Source of the DNA: CAZJAD01 sp964543855 | Lineage (GTDB): Bacteria > Electryoneota > RPQS01 > DYHQ01 | Length of the DNA: 14,117 bases | Reading direction: 5' to 3' | NCBI GenBank assembly: GCA_964543855.1 | Contig: CAZJAD010000055.1 | Span: forward strand, 1 to 14,117 | Shown: in pieces, positions 1 through 7,597 of the stretch | How positions within the stretch are numbered: the first letter of the stretch is position 1 | How the letters are laid out: every line of letters starts with the position of its first letter | Made by a program: the position numbers and the translations under genes | The notes under the pieces: model-generated | The model's database searches: none | Told to the model about the DNA's origin: nothing | Seen by the model: the letters and a program-made list of their open reading frames with translations, nothing else

Positions 1-3000
1 CGACGGCAAATCGGTCGCATCCCATGTAGTCCTGTAGAAACCAGGCAGGACTGTGATACGAATCAGTGTGGCGACCTCGCGACCCAGAAGGTCAAAGACG
101 GTCAGTGAAATCAATCCTGTTTCCTTCACATCATATCGAATCACCGTCATCAAGTTAAACGGATTCGGGTAATTCTGATGAAGAGCAAACTCCGTCGGAA
201 CAGGAGCAATTTCAGGAGGAGAAAAGTGGAAGTGCTGTGTACTCTCAATCGTCGTGTCGGGACGGGAGGAATGAGCCTCCACCCACCATTCGACGGATAC
301 ACAATAATCCAGCTCCAAGGCACCCACATCAAGTGTCCAGCAAGTATCCGAGTCTGTGAAATAGGAAAGAGATGTGTCGTTCGTTGTCAACCGCAAGGTG
401 TAACCAACGGTGTCCCAGGGATCCGCATCAAGCGCGGTCTGCCAGCAGAAATCGATGTCACCAAAGGGAAGCTGCGAACCATCTTCAGGCGTCAGAAGCA
501 CAAAACCCGCCGGAACCTCCGGAGGATATGTATGGAACATCAGAGTGTCACTGGCCCAGGCTCCATGGGTACCCGAATCTGAAGCGTGAACCGTCCAGTA
601 ATACGTATGACGGTCGGCAAGCCCAGTGGGGACGAAAAGCGGCAGCAGAAGCCCGGAGGTCGTTTCCCAAGCCGTCGTTAGACCGGAGAGCGTATCCATC
701 CACACTTCATAGCTGACGGTATCATTCATGTTCGGGTCGAGTGCTGCCTGCCAGACTAAGGCTGTCCCTGAAGTCCAGTAGGTGCCCCACGGTGGAGAAA
801 TGAGATGAAAGGCGGATGGCGGACGCGATCCTTGGTCAAAGTAGAATAAACCCATATCGGCCGTCGTCCCATCCGGATCATAGGGAAGGTTCGGGTCACC
901 GGCATCAATACAGGGAGAATTGGCTTGAAGGCGAAAATCACTCACTGCCGAGTCTTCAAACATCGGGTCAAGGAATATGTTGTAGTAGGTGTCGCAGGAG
1001 TCACCGTTGTCATTCGCGATGATGAGCAACCCGATGATGGTTGGCCCCTGACCGATGAGATTCCCGCCACTGTTGCCGAAGATATCACAGTATTCTATGC
1101 GACACCCCGTGCCGTCTCCGTCAAAAAAGACTCCTTCGCTTTCCGAGAAGGCGATGATAGAGCTGTTGAAAGTCGGCGAAGAACGATAGCAATACACACC
1201 GCCGCCCTGCGCTGCAGAATTGCCGGCGAGAGTGCAGTTCGTGAAAGTCGGCGAAGCATCGTCACAGTACACACCACCTCCGCCCAACAATACTGAGTTG
1301 CGACTGATAGTGCAATGCGTGAAGATCGGCGAGGAATTCCCGGCACAATACACGCCACCACCATCCTCTGCCGAGTTGCCACTTATGGTGCAGTGCAAAA
1401 AGGCAGGGGAACATGATTCACAATATACACCTCCGCCACCGCCCTTGACTCCTCCGTATTCGATGCTGCAGTACATCATGCGACAGGAATCGTGAGCGGA
1501 GAGGAAACGGATTCCACTCCAACGATCGTAATTAAATAGTGGGTCACAGGTGAACCTTATGGAATCCTCCGCGGTTCCTTCGGCCGAGAGCAAACCGCGG
1601 ACCTGCAATCCGGCGCGAACATCGAACATCAGCTCGACCCCTGCTTCGATCATGAGCGTTTCCGCCTGCTCAACCGTTAGATCGCCGATAACATAATAGG
1701 GGCTGCATTCCATGGATAGAGCGCCGCGAATAGGCCCTCCCGTCAATACCTGGCAATTATAGACACCTGTTCCCTGCACGATGACGGTTTCCACTTCGTC
1801 GAGTCCTGCAAAGGCAACGCGCACGGAGTCAATGTACGTTATATCTTGCCAAGGCGCAAAGGTCAATTCGATTTCGACACTGCTCAACGGAGCTATCAGC
1901 GCCGACGCCGGATTTGCGTGAAAGATCGTGGTATCGCTGGCGCGAATGTGGGCTGCGCGCAGAATGTCTTCCGTGGGATTATAAATCCAGAAACTCAAGG
2001 TGGAATCGTCACGATAGGACACCGAGCCGAAATCCAGAGAATCCGGCGAAATGGAATAGTCGGATGGCTCTTGGGGAAAATAGAAAGCGCCGATGTCAGG
2101 ATAAGTTGCATCCGGATCCGGCCAGCCAAGCGTATCTCCCGCATCAATGCAGGGAGAGCCCTCCAAAAGATGGAAATCGCGTATCGCCGTATTCACCAGC
2201 ATGGGATCCAGGAAGATATTGAAGTAGGCGTCACAGGAATCGCCGTTGAGATTGGTCGCAGCCAACTGGCCGACTCCGGCCGGACCCTGCGAAGGACTGC
2301 CGTATTCGAAAACGATGCCTCCCGTGCTGTCTCCGAAGATGTCGCAGTACTCGACCTGGGCTCCGGCACTGTTGTTGAAGCAAATGTCTGCCCCCTCCGA
2401 AAAGGCAATGATCGTGCTGTTGAAAGTTGCCGAAGAGTTCTGACAATAAACACCGCCGCGACGATCGCCCACTCGATCTGAATTACTGACTATCGTGCAT
2501 CTCGTGAAATTCGGCGAAGAACTGTAACAGAACACACCGCCGCCAAGTCCATCCGCACGGTTGTTGCTGATGGTACAATACATGAAGTTCGGCGAGGACC
2601 GGTCGCAACATATGCCTCCGCCGTCGCGCGTTGCCATATTGTTGCGGATAGTACTGTGCACAATCGTCGGGGAGGCATTGTTGTAGAAAAACATTCCGCC
2701 ACCAGACCAAGTTGGCCAGTCGCCGGTCGCAACGGCCCCCTCGACCAGGCAGTAGGCAAGCCGACTCCCTGAACTGCCCGCGCCGTAAAAGCCCAAACCG
2801 AGCCCGTGGACGGGAATCGTTTGCACGTCGTTTGTGAAAACAATAGAGTCGTTTTCCGTTCCCTCAGCCAAGAGCGTTCCGTAGATCTCGAATGGAAAGC
2901 CGCCGGCGAACCTCAAGATAGTTCCAGGCGCAATCGTGAGACTATCACCAGCGTCGACATAGATCGGGCCATTGACCGTGAAATCATCTGGGCCAATCGT

Positions 3001-3081
3001 ATCGCTCAAGGACCCTGAAAGTTGACCCAAGGCAGTTTGCATCCAGAGAAGCAAGAGGAAGAAAGCTGCCCAGCCACGCAT
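1..3081 (-). CDS. Very large secreted two-module beta-helix/FN3 protein with C-terminal sorting domain (3' end cut by window edge)
   Basis: The frame is open from the ATG at 3081 to position 1 (1027 codons, I find no stop), so the C-terminus lies outside the window. The start follows a good ribosome site (AAGGGGAG, 8 nt upstream). Residues 1-19 form a signal peptide (Arg, then FFLLLL, ALG|Q). Residues 20-335 are a beta-helix module with Gly-Gly-Gly-Val-Tyr-Cys / SSPTF / CTI rungs, closing with an SPCIDAGD motif. Residues 344-439 resemble an ASPM/SPD-2/Hydin-type Ig domain. Residues 449-751 repeat the beta-helix module. Residues 755-955 hold two FN3-like domains. HQNYPNPFN at 968-976, followed by FDLLGREVATL, is the FlgD-Ig/type IX sorting-type tail, and probably only 20-30 residues are missing. 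The likely role is surface adhesin or secreted structural protein; ligand unknown. It lies 54 nt downstream of the sigma-54 activator, probably in the same operon. Confidence 0.9.
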   Translation of the reverse strand, partial: MRGWAAFFLLLLWMQTALGQLSGSLSDTIGPDDFTVNGPIYVDAGDSLTIAPGTILRFAGGFPFEIYGTLLAEGTENDSIVFTNDVQTIPVHGLGLGFYGAGSSGSRLAYCLVEGAVATGDWPTWSGGGMFFYNNASPTIVHSTIRNNMATRDGGGICCDRSSPNFMYCTISNNRADGLGGGVFCYSSSPNFTRCTIVSNSDRVGDRRGGVYCQNSSATFNSTIIAFSEGADICFNNSAGAQVEYCDIFGDSTGGIVFEYGSPSQGPAGVGQLAATNLNGDSCDAYFNIFLDPMLVNTAIRDFHLLEGSPCIDAGDTLGWPDPDATYPDIGAFYFPQEPSDYSISPDSLDFGSVSYRDDSTLSFWIYNPTEDILRAAHIRASDTTIFHANPASALIAPLSSVEIELTFAPWQDITYIDSVRVAFAGLDEVETVIVQGTGVYNCQVLTGGPIRGALSMECSPYYVIGDLTVEQAETLMIEAGVELMFDVRAGLQVRGLLSAEGTAEDSIRFTCDPLFNYDRWSGIRFLSAHDSCRMMYCSIEYGGVKGGGGGVYCESCSPAFLHCTISGNSAEDGGGVYCAGNSSPIFTHCTISRNSVLLGGGGVYCDDASPTFTNCTLAGNSAAQGGGVYCYRSSPTFNSSIIAFSESEGVFFDGDGTGCRIEYCDIFGNSGGNLIGQGPTIIGLLIIANDNGDSCDTYYNIFLDPMFEDSAVSDFRLQANSPCIDAGDPNLPYDPDGTTADMGLFYFDQGSRPPSAFHLISPPWGTYWTSGTALVWQAALDPNMNDTVSYEVWMDTLSGLTTAWETTSGLLLPLFVPTGLADRHTYYWTVHASDSGTHGAWASDTLMFHTYPPEVPAGFVLLTPEDGSQLPFGDIDFCWQTALDADPWDTVGYTLRLTTNDTSLSYFTDSDTCWTLDVGALELDYCVSVEWWVEAHSSRPDTTIESTQHFHFSPPEIAPVPTEFALHQNYPNPFNLMTVIRYDVKETGLISLTVFDLLGREVATLIRITVLPGFYRTTWDATDLPS

Positions 3082-3135
3082 GATTTCATCTCCCCTTGTG
3101 GGTTTGTTGCGGGCGACACTTGATACCTGTGACAT

Positions 3136-4644
3136 CTATCGTGCGTCTTCCTGTTTCCATTCGGCGAGACGGTAATGTAGCCAGCGCAAGGAGACACCCA
3201 AGACTTCGGCGGTGCGCGTCTTGTTGCCGCCACACTCGTCCAAAGTGCGCAAGACAATGTCGCGCTCGGATTCCCTCAGCGTCTTCCGATTTCCAGCAGC
3301 TTTGGGGACCGGAGAAATGACAAGCTCGGCCGCGGTGATGTCGTGGTCTTCCGCAAGAGCGATAGCGCGTTCGATGGCATTCTCAAGCTCGCGCACATTG
3401 CCCGGCCAGTGATAGAGCTCCAGAATGCGCATGGCTTCGGGCGTGATGCTCTTGGCGGATTTGCCGATCTTCTTGGCACGCTTCTCAAGAAACGACTTGA
3501 CGAGCAGTGGAATGTCTCCGTCCCGCTCCCGCAATGGAGGCATGGTTACCGTGATGACATTGAGCCGATAGTAGAGATCTTCGCGGAAGCCTCCCCTCTC
3601 GACCTCCTTGGCCAGCGACTTGTTCGTGGCGGAAATGATTCGGACATCCACCTGGCGTGTTTCCGTGTCACCGACGCGCCGGAACTCACCGTCCTGCAAG
3701 ACCCGCAGGAGTTTGGCCTGAATGGCCGGTGGAAGGTCCGCCACTTCGTCGAGAAAGAAGGTGCCGCCGTTCGCCACTTCCAGAAGGCCACGCTTATCCG
3801 AAATCGCACCTGTAAACGAGCCCTTCTTGTGTCCGAAGAGTTCGCTTTCCAGAAGATGCTCCGAGAGATTGCCACAGAACTGCACCATAAAAGGCTTCTC
3901 ACTTCGGTGGCCATTGTAGTGCAGGGCGCGGGCCGCGAGCTCTTTCCCCGTGCCTGACTCCCCTTCGAAAAGGGTGGAGATATCCGAATCGGCGATTTTG
4001 CTCAAGAGCGAGAAGACTTCCTGCATTCTCGGGCTGCGCCCTATGAGTTCACTGAACTGGTAATGGCGCCGCACTTCCGTGCGCAGATAGCGGTTCTCCT
4101 CTCGCAGCTCGTCTCTCTGCCGCGCATTCTCGATGGCAATGGCGGCTATATTCGCAAATGCTGTCAAGAACGCGAGGGTTGCGGGATTGAAGCCGCGGCG
4201 ATGAGTCTTACTGTCAAGGTAAATCGCACCCAGAACCCGGCCGCGCAGATGCAGAGGGACACAGGCGACGGCATGAATCTGCTTGATGATCAGGCTTTCT
4301 GCTCCCGCAAACCGCGGATCGACCTGCGCGTCTACGGTCAACAAGGGCTGACGCGACCGGATGATTTCGCTGACGATTGAGCGGCTGAATCCCTCCTTGT
4401 CCATCGCCGCTTCCGGTGAGATGTTGCGGGCTGTGCGCACGGCAAGACTATCGGCCTCGTTCAAGACCAGAAAGCCGCGCTCAGCCTCGGCCGCGTGAAT
4501 GGCCGTGTCCATGACCTGTTCAAGCAAACGGTCGATATCGGTGATCGAATTGATCGTCTGACTGATGTCGAAGAGAGCCTGAAGATGCTCTTGAGTCAGC
4601 ACCTCCGAGGGTGATGGTGGCGTTTGGTTCTGGTCGTCAGGCAT
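3136..4644 (-). CDS. Sigma-54-dependent transcriptional activator, GAF-AAA+-Fis type
   Basis: This is a bacterial enhancer-binding protein of 502 residues that would remodel RNA polymerase-sigma-54 at -24/-12 promoters. An N-terminal GAF sensor domain spans about residues 20-180 and there is no receiver domain, so the input is probably a ligand or redox signal rather than phosphorylation. A short coiled linker precedes the AAA+ domain: Walker A GESGTGKE at 228-235, the sigma-54-contacting loop GSFTGA at 275-280 (Ser replaces the usual Ala), Walker B FFLDE at 296-300, arginine region FREDLYYRLNV at 353-363, and WPGNVREL at 413-420. A Fis-type helix-turn-helix lies at about 472-495. The start is preceded by GGAG 6 nt upstream. 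It sits between a lipoprotein gene (59 nt gap) and the giant beta-helix gene (54 nt gap), which suggests co-transcription and possible control of surface proteins. I found no convincing -24/-12 target in the window. Confidence 0.95.
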   Translation of the reverse strand: MPDDQNQTPPSPSEVLTQEHLQALFDISQTINSITDIDRLLEQVMDTAIHAAEAERGFLVLNEADSLAVRTARNISPEAAMDKEGFSRSIVSEIIRSRQPLLTVDAQVDPRFAGAESLIIKQIHAVACVPLHLRGRVLGAIYLDSKTHRRGFNPATLAFLTAFANIAAIAIENARQRDELREENRYLRTEVRRHYQFSELIGRSPRMQEVFSLLSKIADSDISTLFEGESGTGKELAARALHYNGHRSEKPFMVQFCGNLSEHLLESELFGHKKGSFTGAISDKRGLLEVANGGTFFLDEVADLPPAIQAKLLRVLQDGEFRRVGDTETRQVDVRIISATNKSLAKEVERGGFREDLYYRLNVITVTMPPLRERDGDIPLLVKSFLEKRAKKIGKSAKSITPEAMRILELYHWPGNVRELENAIERAIALAEDHDITAAELVISPVPKAAGNRKTLRESERDIVLRTLDECGGNKTRTAEVLGVSLRWLHYRLAEWKQEDAR

Positions 4645-4703
4645 AGGTCACTCCGTGAGAGATCATCACAGATTCTGCCAGCGATCGGCGGTCGTGGGCG
4701 AAC

Positions 4704-5465
4704 TCATGGAGCAGCGACCACAAACTGGTAAGGTCGGGATGTGGCCGTGTTGCCCGCGCTGTCTTCCACCGAAACTGTCCATGAATACATCACCTGAGAA
4801 TCCACCGAATTGGCTAACGAATCGTCAGGGCCCATACAGACAATCGTGCAGTCATTGGAGATCCCGCAACTGTCCCATAGGAGATAATTGAAGGGATCAA
4901 GATAGCAGTTCACGCTGAAGAGAAAATCAAGATCACTTATATAGGGCAGCCACTGGAAGCATGGGCGACGGGTGGTAACCGTATCCGGTCTGTTCTCCTT
5001 TGCAGGTGACACCGGTTGAGGGTAGTCACGGATGATAATCGCGATTCGGGCGCTGTCCGCAATGAGGTGCCCGCGATCATCTTTGAACCGAACAACGAAA
5101 TCCTTCCCCAAATAACTCCCTAAGCGATCAGGCAGCCTCTCCGAGTTCTCGTCAAGTGAAAGAATGAAGTGGTCTTGGATCGCATCGTATCCCATCTCAC
5201 CCAGACAGTTTCCCTGAAGATAGACCCAAGCCGAATCCGAGGTGGAAATGCCCTCCGGGTCCCGGACACCCGCGATGATCTCCAGAGAGCAGTAATCCAC
5301 CATGAGCATTCGACAGTGTGTCTCAATTCGCAGTTCCTCGATGACCGGCGGCGCATCGTAATTCGATGAACCGGGGTCGTTCGGATTGTCTCTGGGTGGT
5401 GACCAGTCACACCCTGCGAAGAGTCCGAGGGAAAGGAAGAAAAGAAGTGCGATGCAGGCTCTCAT
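4704..5465 (-). CDS. Cysteine-rich exported lipoprotein with Ig/FN3-like domain, function unknown
   Basis: I do not recognise a family. The start at 5465 gives a textbook lipoprotein signal: MRACIALLFFLSLGLFAGC, with the lipidated Cys at residue 19, then an Asp/Pro/Asn-rich tether. An in-frame ATG four codons upstream (5477) is equally possible, and the open frame extends to 5546, but neither has a clear Shine-Dalgarno. The mature chain is about 235 residues, beta-rich, and ends in a region like an Ig/FN3 domain (SWTVSVEDSAGNTATSRPYQF). It carries about nine further cysteines, several as close pairs (DSC..DCTIVC), suggesting disulfides in an oxidising compartment. It is probably the first gene of an operon with the sigma-54 activator and the giant beta-helix protein. 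A periplasmic or surface partner of the latter is an inference. Confidence 0.8.
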   Translation of the reverse strand: MRACIALLFFLSLGLFAGCDWSPPRDNPNDPGSSNYDAPPVIEELRIETHCRMLMVDYCSLEIIAGVRDPEGISTSDSAWVYLQGNCLGEMGYDAIQDHFILSLDENSERLPDRLGSYLGKDFVVRFKDDRGHLIADSARIAIIIRDYPQPVSPAKENRPDTVTTRRPCFQWLPYISDLDFLFSVNCYLDPFNYLLWDSCGISNDCTIVCMGPDDSLANSVDSQVMYSWTVSVEDSAGNTATSRPYQFVVAAP

Positions 5466-5562
5466 GATGCAGTCCATAACTATTTGGTTATTAATGAAAT
5501 AAACCCTATGCAGACGCTGTTCACACAAAGTCCCTCGCCGATGCACGCAAGTTTTGCACTAC

Positions 5563-5591
5563 AAGATACGCTTTCTTTGCGTCGAATGCAA
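5563..5591 (-). promoter_or_regulatory. Possible sigma-70-type promoter for lipoprotein operon
   Basis: On the minus strand, TTGCAT (5591-5586), a 17-nt spacer and TATCTT (5568-5563) lie about 100 nt upstream of the lipoprotein start, in an AT-richer gap. The -10 matches 4 of 6 and the -35 only 3 of 6, so this is a weak call. It does lie just downstream of the previous gene's terminator, where a promoter is needed. Confidence 0.4.
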
Positions 5592-5630
5592 GGATTTTTG
5601 AACATATCGACAAGGGCGTTGGATAGCGCG

Positions 5631-5670
5631 CACAACAAAAACAGGGCCGCGATCTGTTATCGCGACCCTG
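5631..5670 (-). terminator. Intrinsic terminator of the beta-helix gene
   Basis: In the minus-strand RNA, CAGGGUCGCGA pairs with UCGCGGCCCUG through 11 bp including one G-U wobble, with a 7-nt loop, followed by UUUUUGUUGU. On the plus strand the same wobble would be a C-A mismatch, so the structure fits minus-strand transcription. It lies about 40 nt past the stop codon of the gene ending at 5712. Confidence 0.9.
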
Positions 5671-5711
5671 CAATGATAGTCTAACAGGTTTCGTTTGTTC
5701 TGGCGTGATGA

Positions 5712-7214
5712 CTACTTCATCAGAACGACTCGCTGAGTCGCTGCGGGTTTCCCATCCACGATCACTTGGATGAAATGGACACCCGATGCCCAGGAGTTTC
5801 CGTGGACTGGCAGCAAGTGTCGTCCCGCGTAAAGCCTCGCAAACGCCATGCGGTCTTCCTGCTGGCCCAGAATGTTGAACACGACGACATCCACAACGGC
5901 AGGACGAGCCAGTTCCAACGGAACGACCGTCGACATATTGAAAGGATTCGGAAAAGCTGCCCCTATGAAGATATCCTCAGGCACCACAGGGTCCGGGTCT
6001 GGCGTAGCGGCGCACACGAAGAAGAGAGCTCCAATGTCGGGGATAGAGCCGTCGGGATCAGGAGGTCGGTCCGGATCCCCGCTGTCAATGCATGGCGAAC
6101 CGAGTTGGAGATGGTAATCAAACGGCTCCCCACTCACGAACAACGGATCGGCACGGAGATTACCACCATCATCTTCCTCGTCTTCGCCATCGAGACCACG
6201 ACCACCTGTCCTGCCTGATACCGTGCTCTCCGTCTGCCACAAGTCGCAGTGATTGATGAATGCTTCCGCGCCGTTTTCGTAGACGAAGTACCCCTGACCG
6301 CGTCCATCGAGCCACAAGATCGAGTTGGCCACCTCCGCCCCGGTTGGCCCCCACAAGTAGACAGTCGACTGATCGCCGTGATCGGAGACGACATGCACTG
6401 TGCAGTGCTCAATCAGGCAGTTCTGGGTATGTGATGTCCAAACATGGACGCCCCGTGCCCAATGGAAAAACGAAAGGGTTTTCGCGCGGATCACACTCCG
6501 GTTGACGAACAAACCATTACACGTGCCCTCGCACCAGATTCCACCCACATGCCCGCTTCCGCTGACGCGAATATCGCTGCTATCGATTTCCAGGCCCGGA
6601 GTGTCATCGACATAGATACCCCAAGTGTCATTCGTCCCCGGCACATCGACTCGAACAGTATCCCTCACCAGCCGACTGTTCGCCGCCTCCCGGAGATGAA
6701 CGGCGCCCTCATCGCCCGCTGCAGTCTTGCCAATCCTGCTCTCGATAATCCGGGCAGCCGCGCCGTCGCATCCAATCGCAACATGCTGCGCCCAAATCTG
6801 GCAGGCATCGATGGCCAATGGACGCCCATTCGACATGAGCGCGTAGCTGGGAACTCTGGTAGAAGAAAATCGCACTTGCGAGAGCTTCACGGTATCATCG
6901 GCCGCTCCCTCGAAACGGAAGCCCTCGGCCTGGGACTCGGCTTCGATGATAATCGGATCCATTTGCGTGCCGATCGCATGGAAACCGCCGCGAACATCCA
7001 CCGCCTGAGCACATGCCAATTCAATCGTCACGCCCGGCTGAATCACCAGCACACAATCTACAGGAACTCGACTGTAACCCTCGATGATGTACGGGCTGTC
7101 CTCTGGCGTCCAAACCCCGTGAAGCGCCCCGGAAACTCGCGTTTCCGATTGAGCGAGGCTTGGAGCCATCAGGCAGATCGCCGACAGCATCAGCCAACGG
7201 ATGAGCGTCTTCAT
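5712..7214 (-). CDS. Secreted parallel beta-helix protein with C-terminal type IX-style sorting domain
   Basis: This 500-residue protein starts with a signal peptide (MKTLIRWLMLSAICLMAPSL, likely cleavage near SLA|QS). Residues about 25-400 are a right-handed beta-helix. The opening segment (SPYIIEGY ... IQPGVTIELA) matches the opening segments of both beta-helix modules in the giant protein at 1-3081, and its closing motif GSPCIDSGDPDRPPDPDGS matches theirs. Residues 414-500 form the sorting domain: AFPNPFN at 420-426, VVVFNILGQQ, a WASGVHFIQV strand and the terminal VVLMK. Unlike the giant protein, its rungs are not built on Cys columns. GGAGG lies 6 nt before the ATG and a strong promoter lies 47 nt further upstream; a terminator follows, so it is probably a monocistron. 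The likely role is a secreted or surface-anchored carbohydrate-binding, lyase-like or adhesive protein; I see no catalytic signature. Confidence 0.9.
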   Translation of the reverse strand: MKTLIRWLMLSAICLMAPSLAQSETRVSGALHGVWTPEDSPYIIEGYSRVPVDCVLVIQPGVTIELACAQAVDVRGGFHAIGTQMDPIIIEAESQAEGFRFEGAADDTVKLSQVRFSSTRVPSYALMSNGRPLAIDACQIWAQHVAIGCDGAAARIIESRIGKTAAGDEGAVHLREAANSRLVRDTVRVDVPGTNDTWGIYVDDTPGLEIDSSDIRVSGSGHVGGIWCEGTCNGLFVNRSVIRAKTLSFFHWARGVHVWTSHTQNCLIEHCTVHVVSDHGDQSTVYLWGPTGAEVANSILWLDGRGQGYFVYENGAEAFINHCDLWQTESTVSGRTGGRGLDGEDEEDDGGNLRADPLFVSGEPFDYHLQLGSPCIDSGDPDRPPDPDGSIPDIGALFFVCAATPDPDPVVPEDIFIGAAFPNPFNMSTVVPLELARPAVVDVVVFNILGQQEDRMAFARLYAGRHLLPVHGNSWASGVHFIQVIVDGKPAATQRVVLMK

Positions 7215-7260
7215 GGTATCCTCCGGGATTCGTGGGGCCTCGGTCTCTTACGCCAATTTA

Positions 7261-7289
7261 AATTTACACAAGACTTACGCATTAGTCAA
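7261..7289 (-). promoter_or_regulatory. Sigma-70-type promoter for the beta-helix gene
   Basis: Minus strand TTGACT (7289-7284), 17-nt spacer, TAAATT (7266-7261), then a 5' leader with GGAGG ahead of the ATG at 7214. The -35 matches 5 of 6 and the -10 matches 4 of 6. It separates this gene from the selenoprotein gene upstream, whose stop is at 7326. Confidence 0.7.
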
Positions 7290-7325
7290 CAGTTGCGCCT
7301 CATTCGGCAAAATCTCCTTCATCCT

Positions 7326-7556
7326 TCATTCTCTTCCAATCTTCATCAGATTATCGAGAATCTCGTCATTATCGGGAAAACGACCCAGGGTTTTCTTGGA
7401 GAAGAGGAGGCGACCGTCCGCTTTCACCTCGAAAGCACCCCCGCCGGACTTGATGAGCGCGACATCGGCGAACCCCTTCTCCTTCAGAAACCCGGCCATA
7501 CTGGCCGCTTGCGGATAGTAGTCTCATTCCACGCAGTATTCGATCGTGATGTGCAC
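7326..7556 (-). CDS. SelW/Rdx-family selenoprotein with in-frame UGA (CxxU motif)
   Basis: Read through the TGA at 7526-7524, the frame gives a 76-residue protein that fits the SelT/SelW/SelH (Rdx) thioredoxin-fold family from end to end. Features are strand HITIEYC, then motif C-V-E-U (Cys8, Sec11), a helix (ASMAGFLKEKG), then SGGGAFEVKADGRLLFSKK and LGRFPDN. The family normally has CxxC or CxxU here, so the UGA falls exactly on the redox residue. The GTG start has AGAAGG 9 nt upstream and lies 41 nt after the SDR-like gene. The length is typical. UGA also serves as a normal stop for this gene and several neighbours, which argues against a reassigned code. A hairpin suited to a bacterial SECIS starts just after the UGA. 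Predicted role: cytoplasmic thiol/selenol redox protein, substrate unknown. The alternative is a CxxC protein broken by a Cys-to-TGA mutation. Confidence 0.85.
7484..7515 (-). promoter_or_regulatory. Putative bacterial SECIS element within the selenoprotein gene
   Basis: Immediately 3' of the UGA the minus-strand RNA can fold CGGCC-AGUAU-GGCCG (7507-7493), extended by AA/UU and further imperfect pairs to about 7515 and 7484. The apical loop begins 22 nt after the UGA and has G as its second base. This fits the usual bacterial SECIS pattern of a short stem-loop close to the UGA with a G near the start of the loop. A competing CCGC/GCGG pairing exists, so the exact fold is uncertain. Confidence 0.55.
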
Positions 7557-7597
7557 TTCAAAATCCCTTCTGCTTGTTCTGGCAACGGGCAACCCAG

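Noticed and set aside
1846..2481. 211-codon plus-strand open frame
   Set aside because: It is the in-register antisense of the giant beta-helix protein; the sense frame has a signal peptide and repeats, this one has neither.
1141..2720. Repeated DNA segments as a possible CRISPR or satellite array
   Set aside because: The periodicity of about 78 bp follows the beta-helix coil length in the coding frame and the copies diverge at the base level, so it is protein repeat structure.
4645..4703. TGGCAG segment upstream of the regulator as a sigma-54 promoter
   Set aside because: The expected GC ten bases after the GG is absent.
7524..7526. The in-frame TGA as a simple nonsense mutation or sequencing error
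   Set aside because: It falls exactly at the redox position of a family known to use Sec there, the rest of the frame is intact, and a SECIS-like hairpin follows. Not fully excluded without raw reads and a genome-wide check for the Sec machinery.
7326..7556. UGA reassigned to Trp or Gly in this organism
   Set aside because: UGA ends this gene and several neighbours (lipoprotein, Wzi-like, C11 peptidase, PfpI), so it functions as a stop here.
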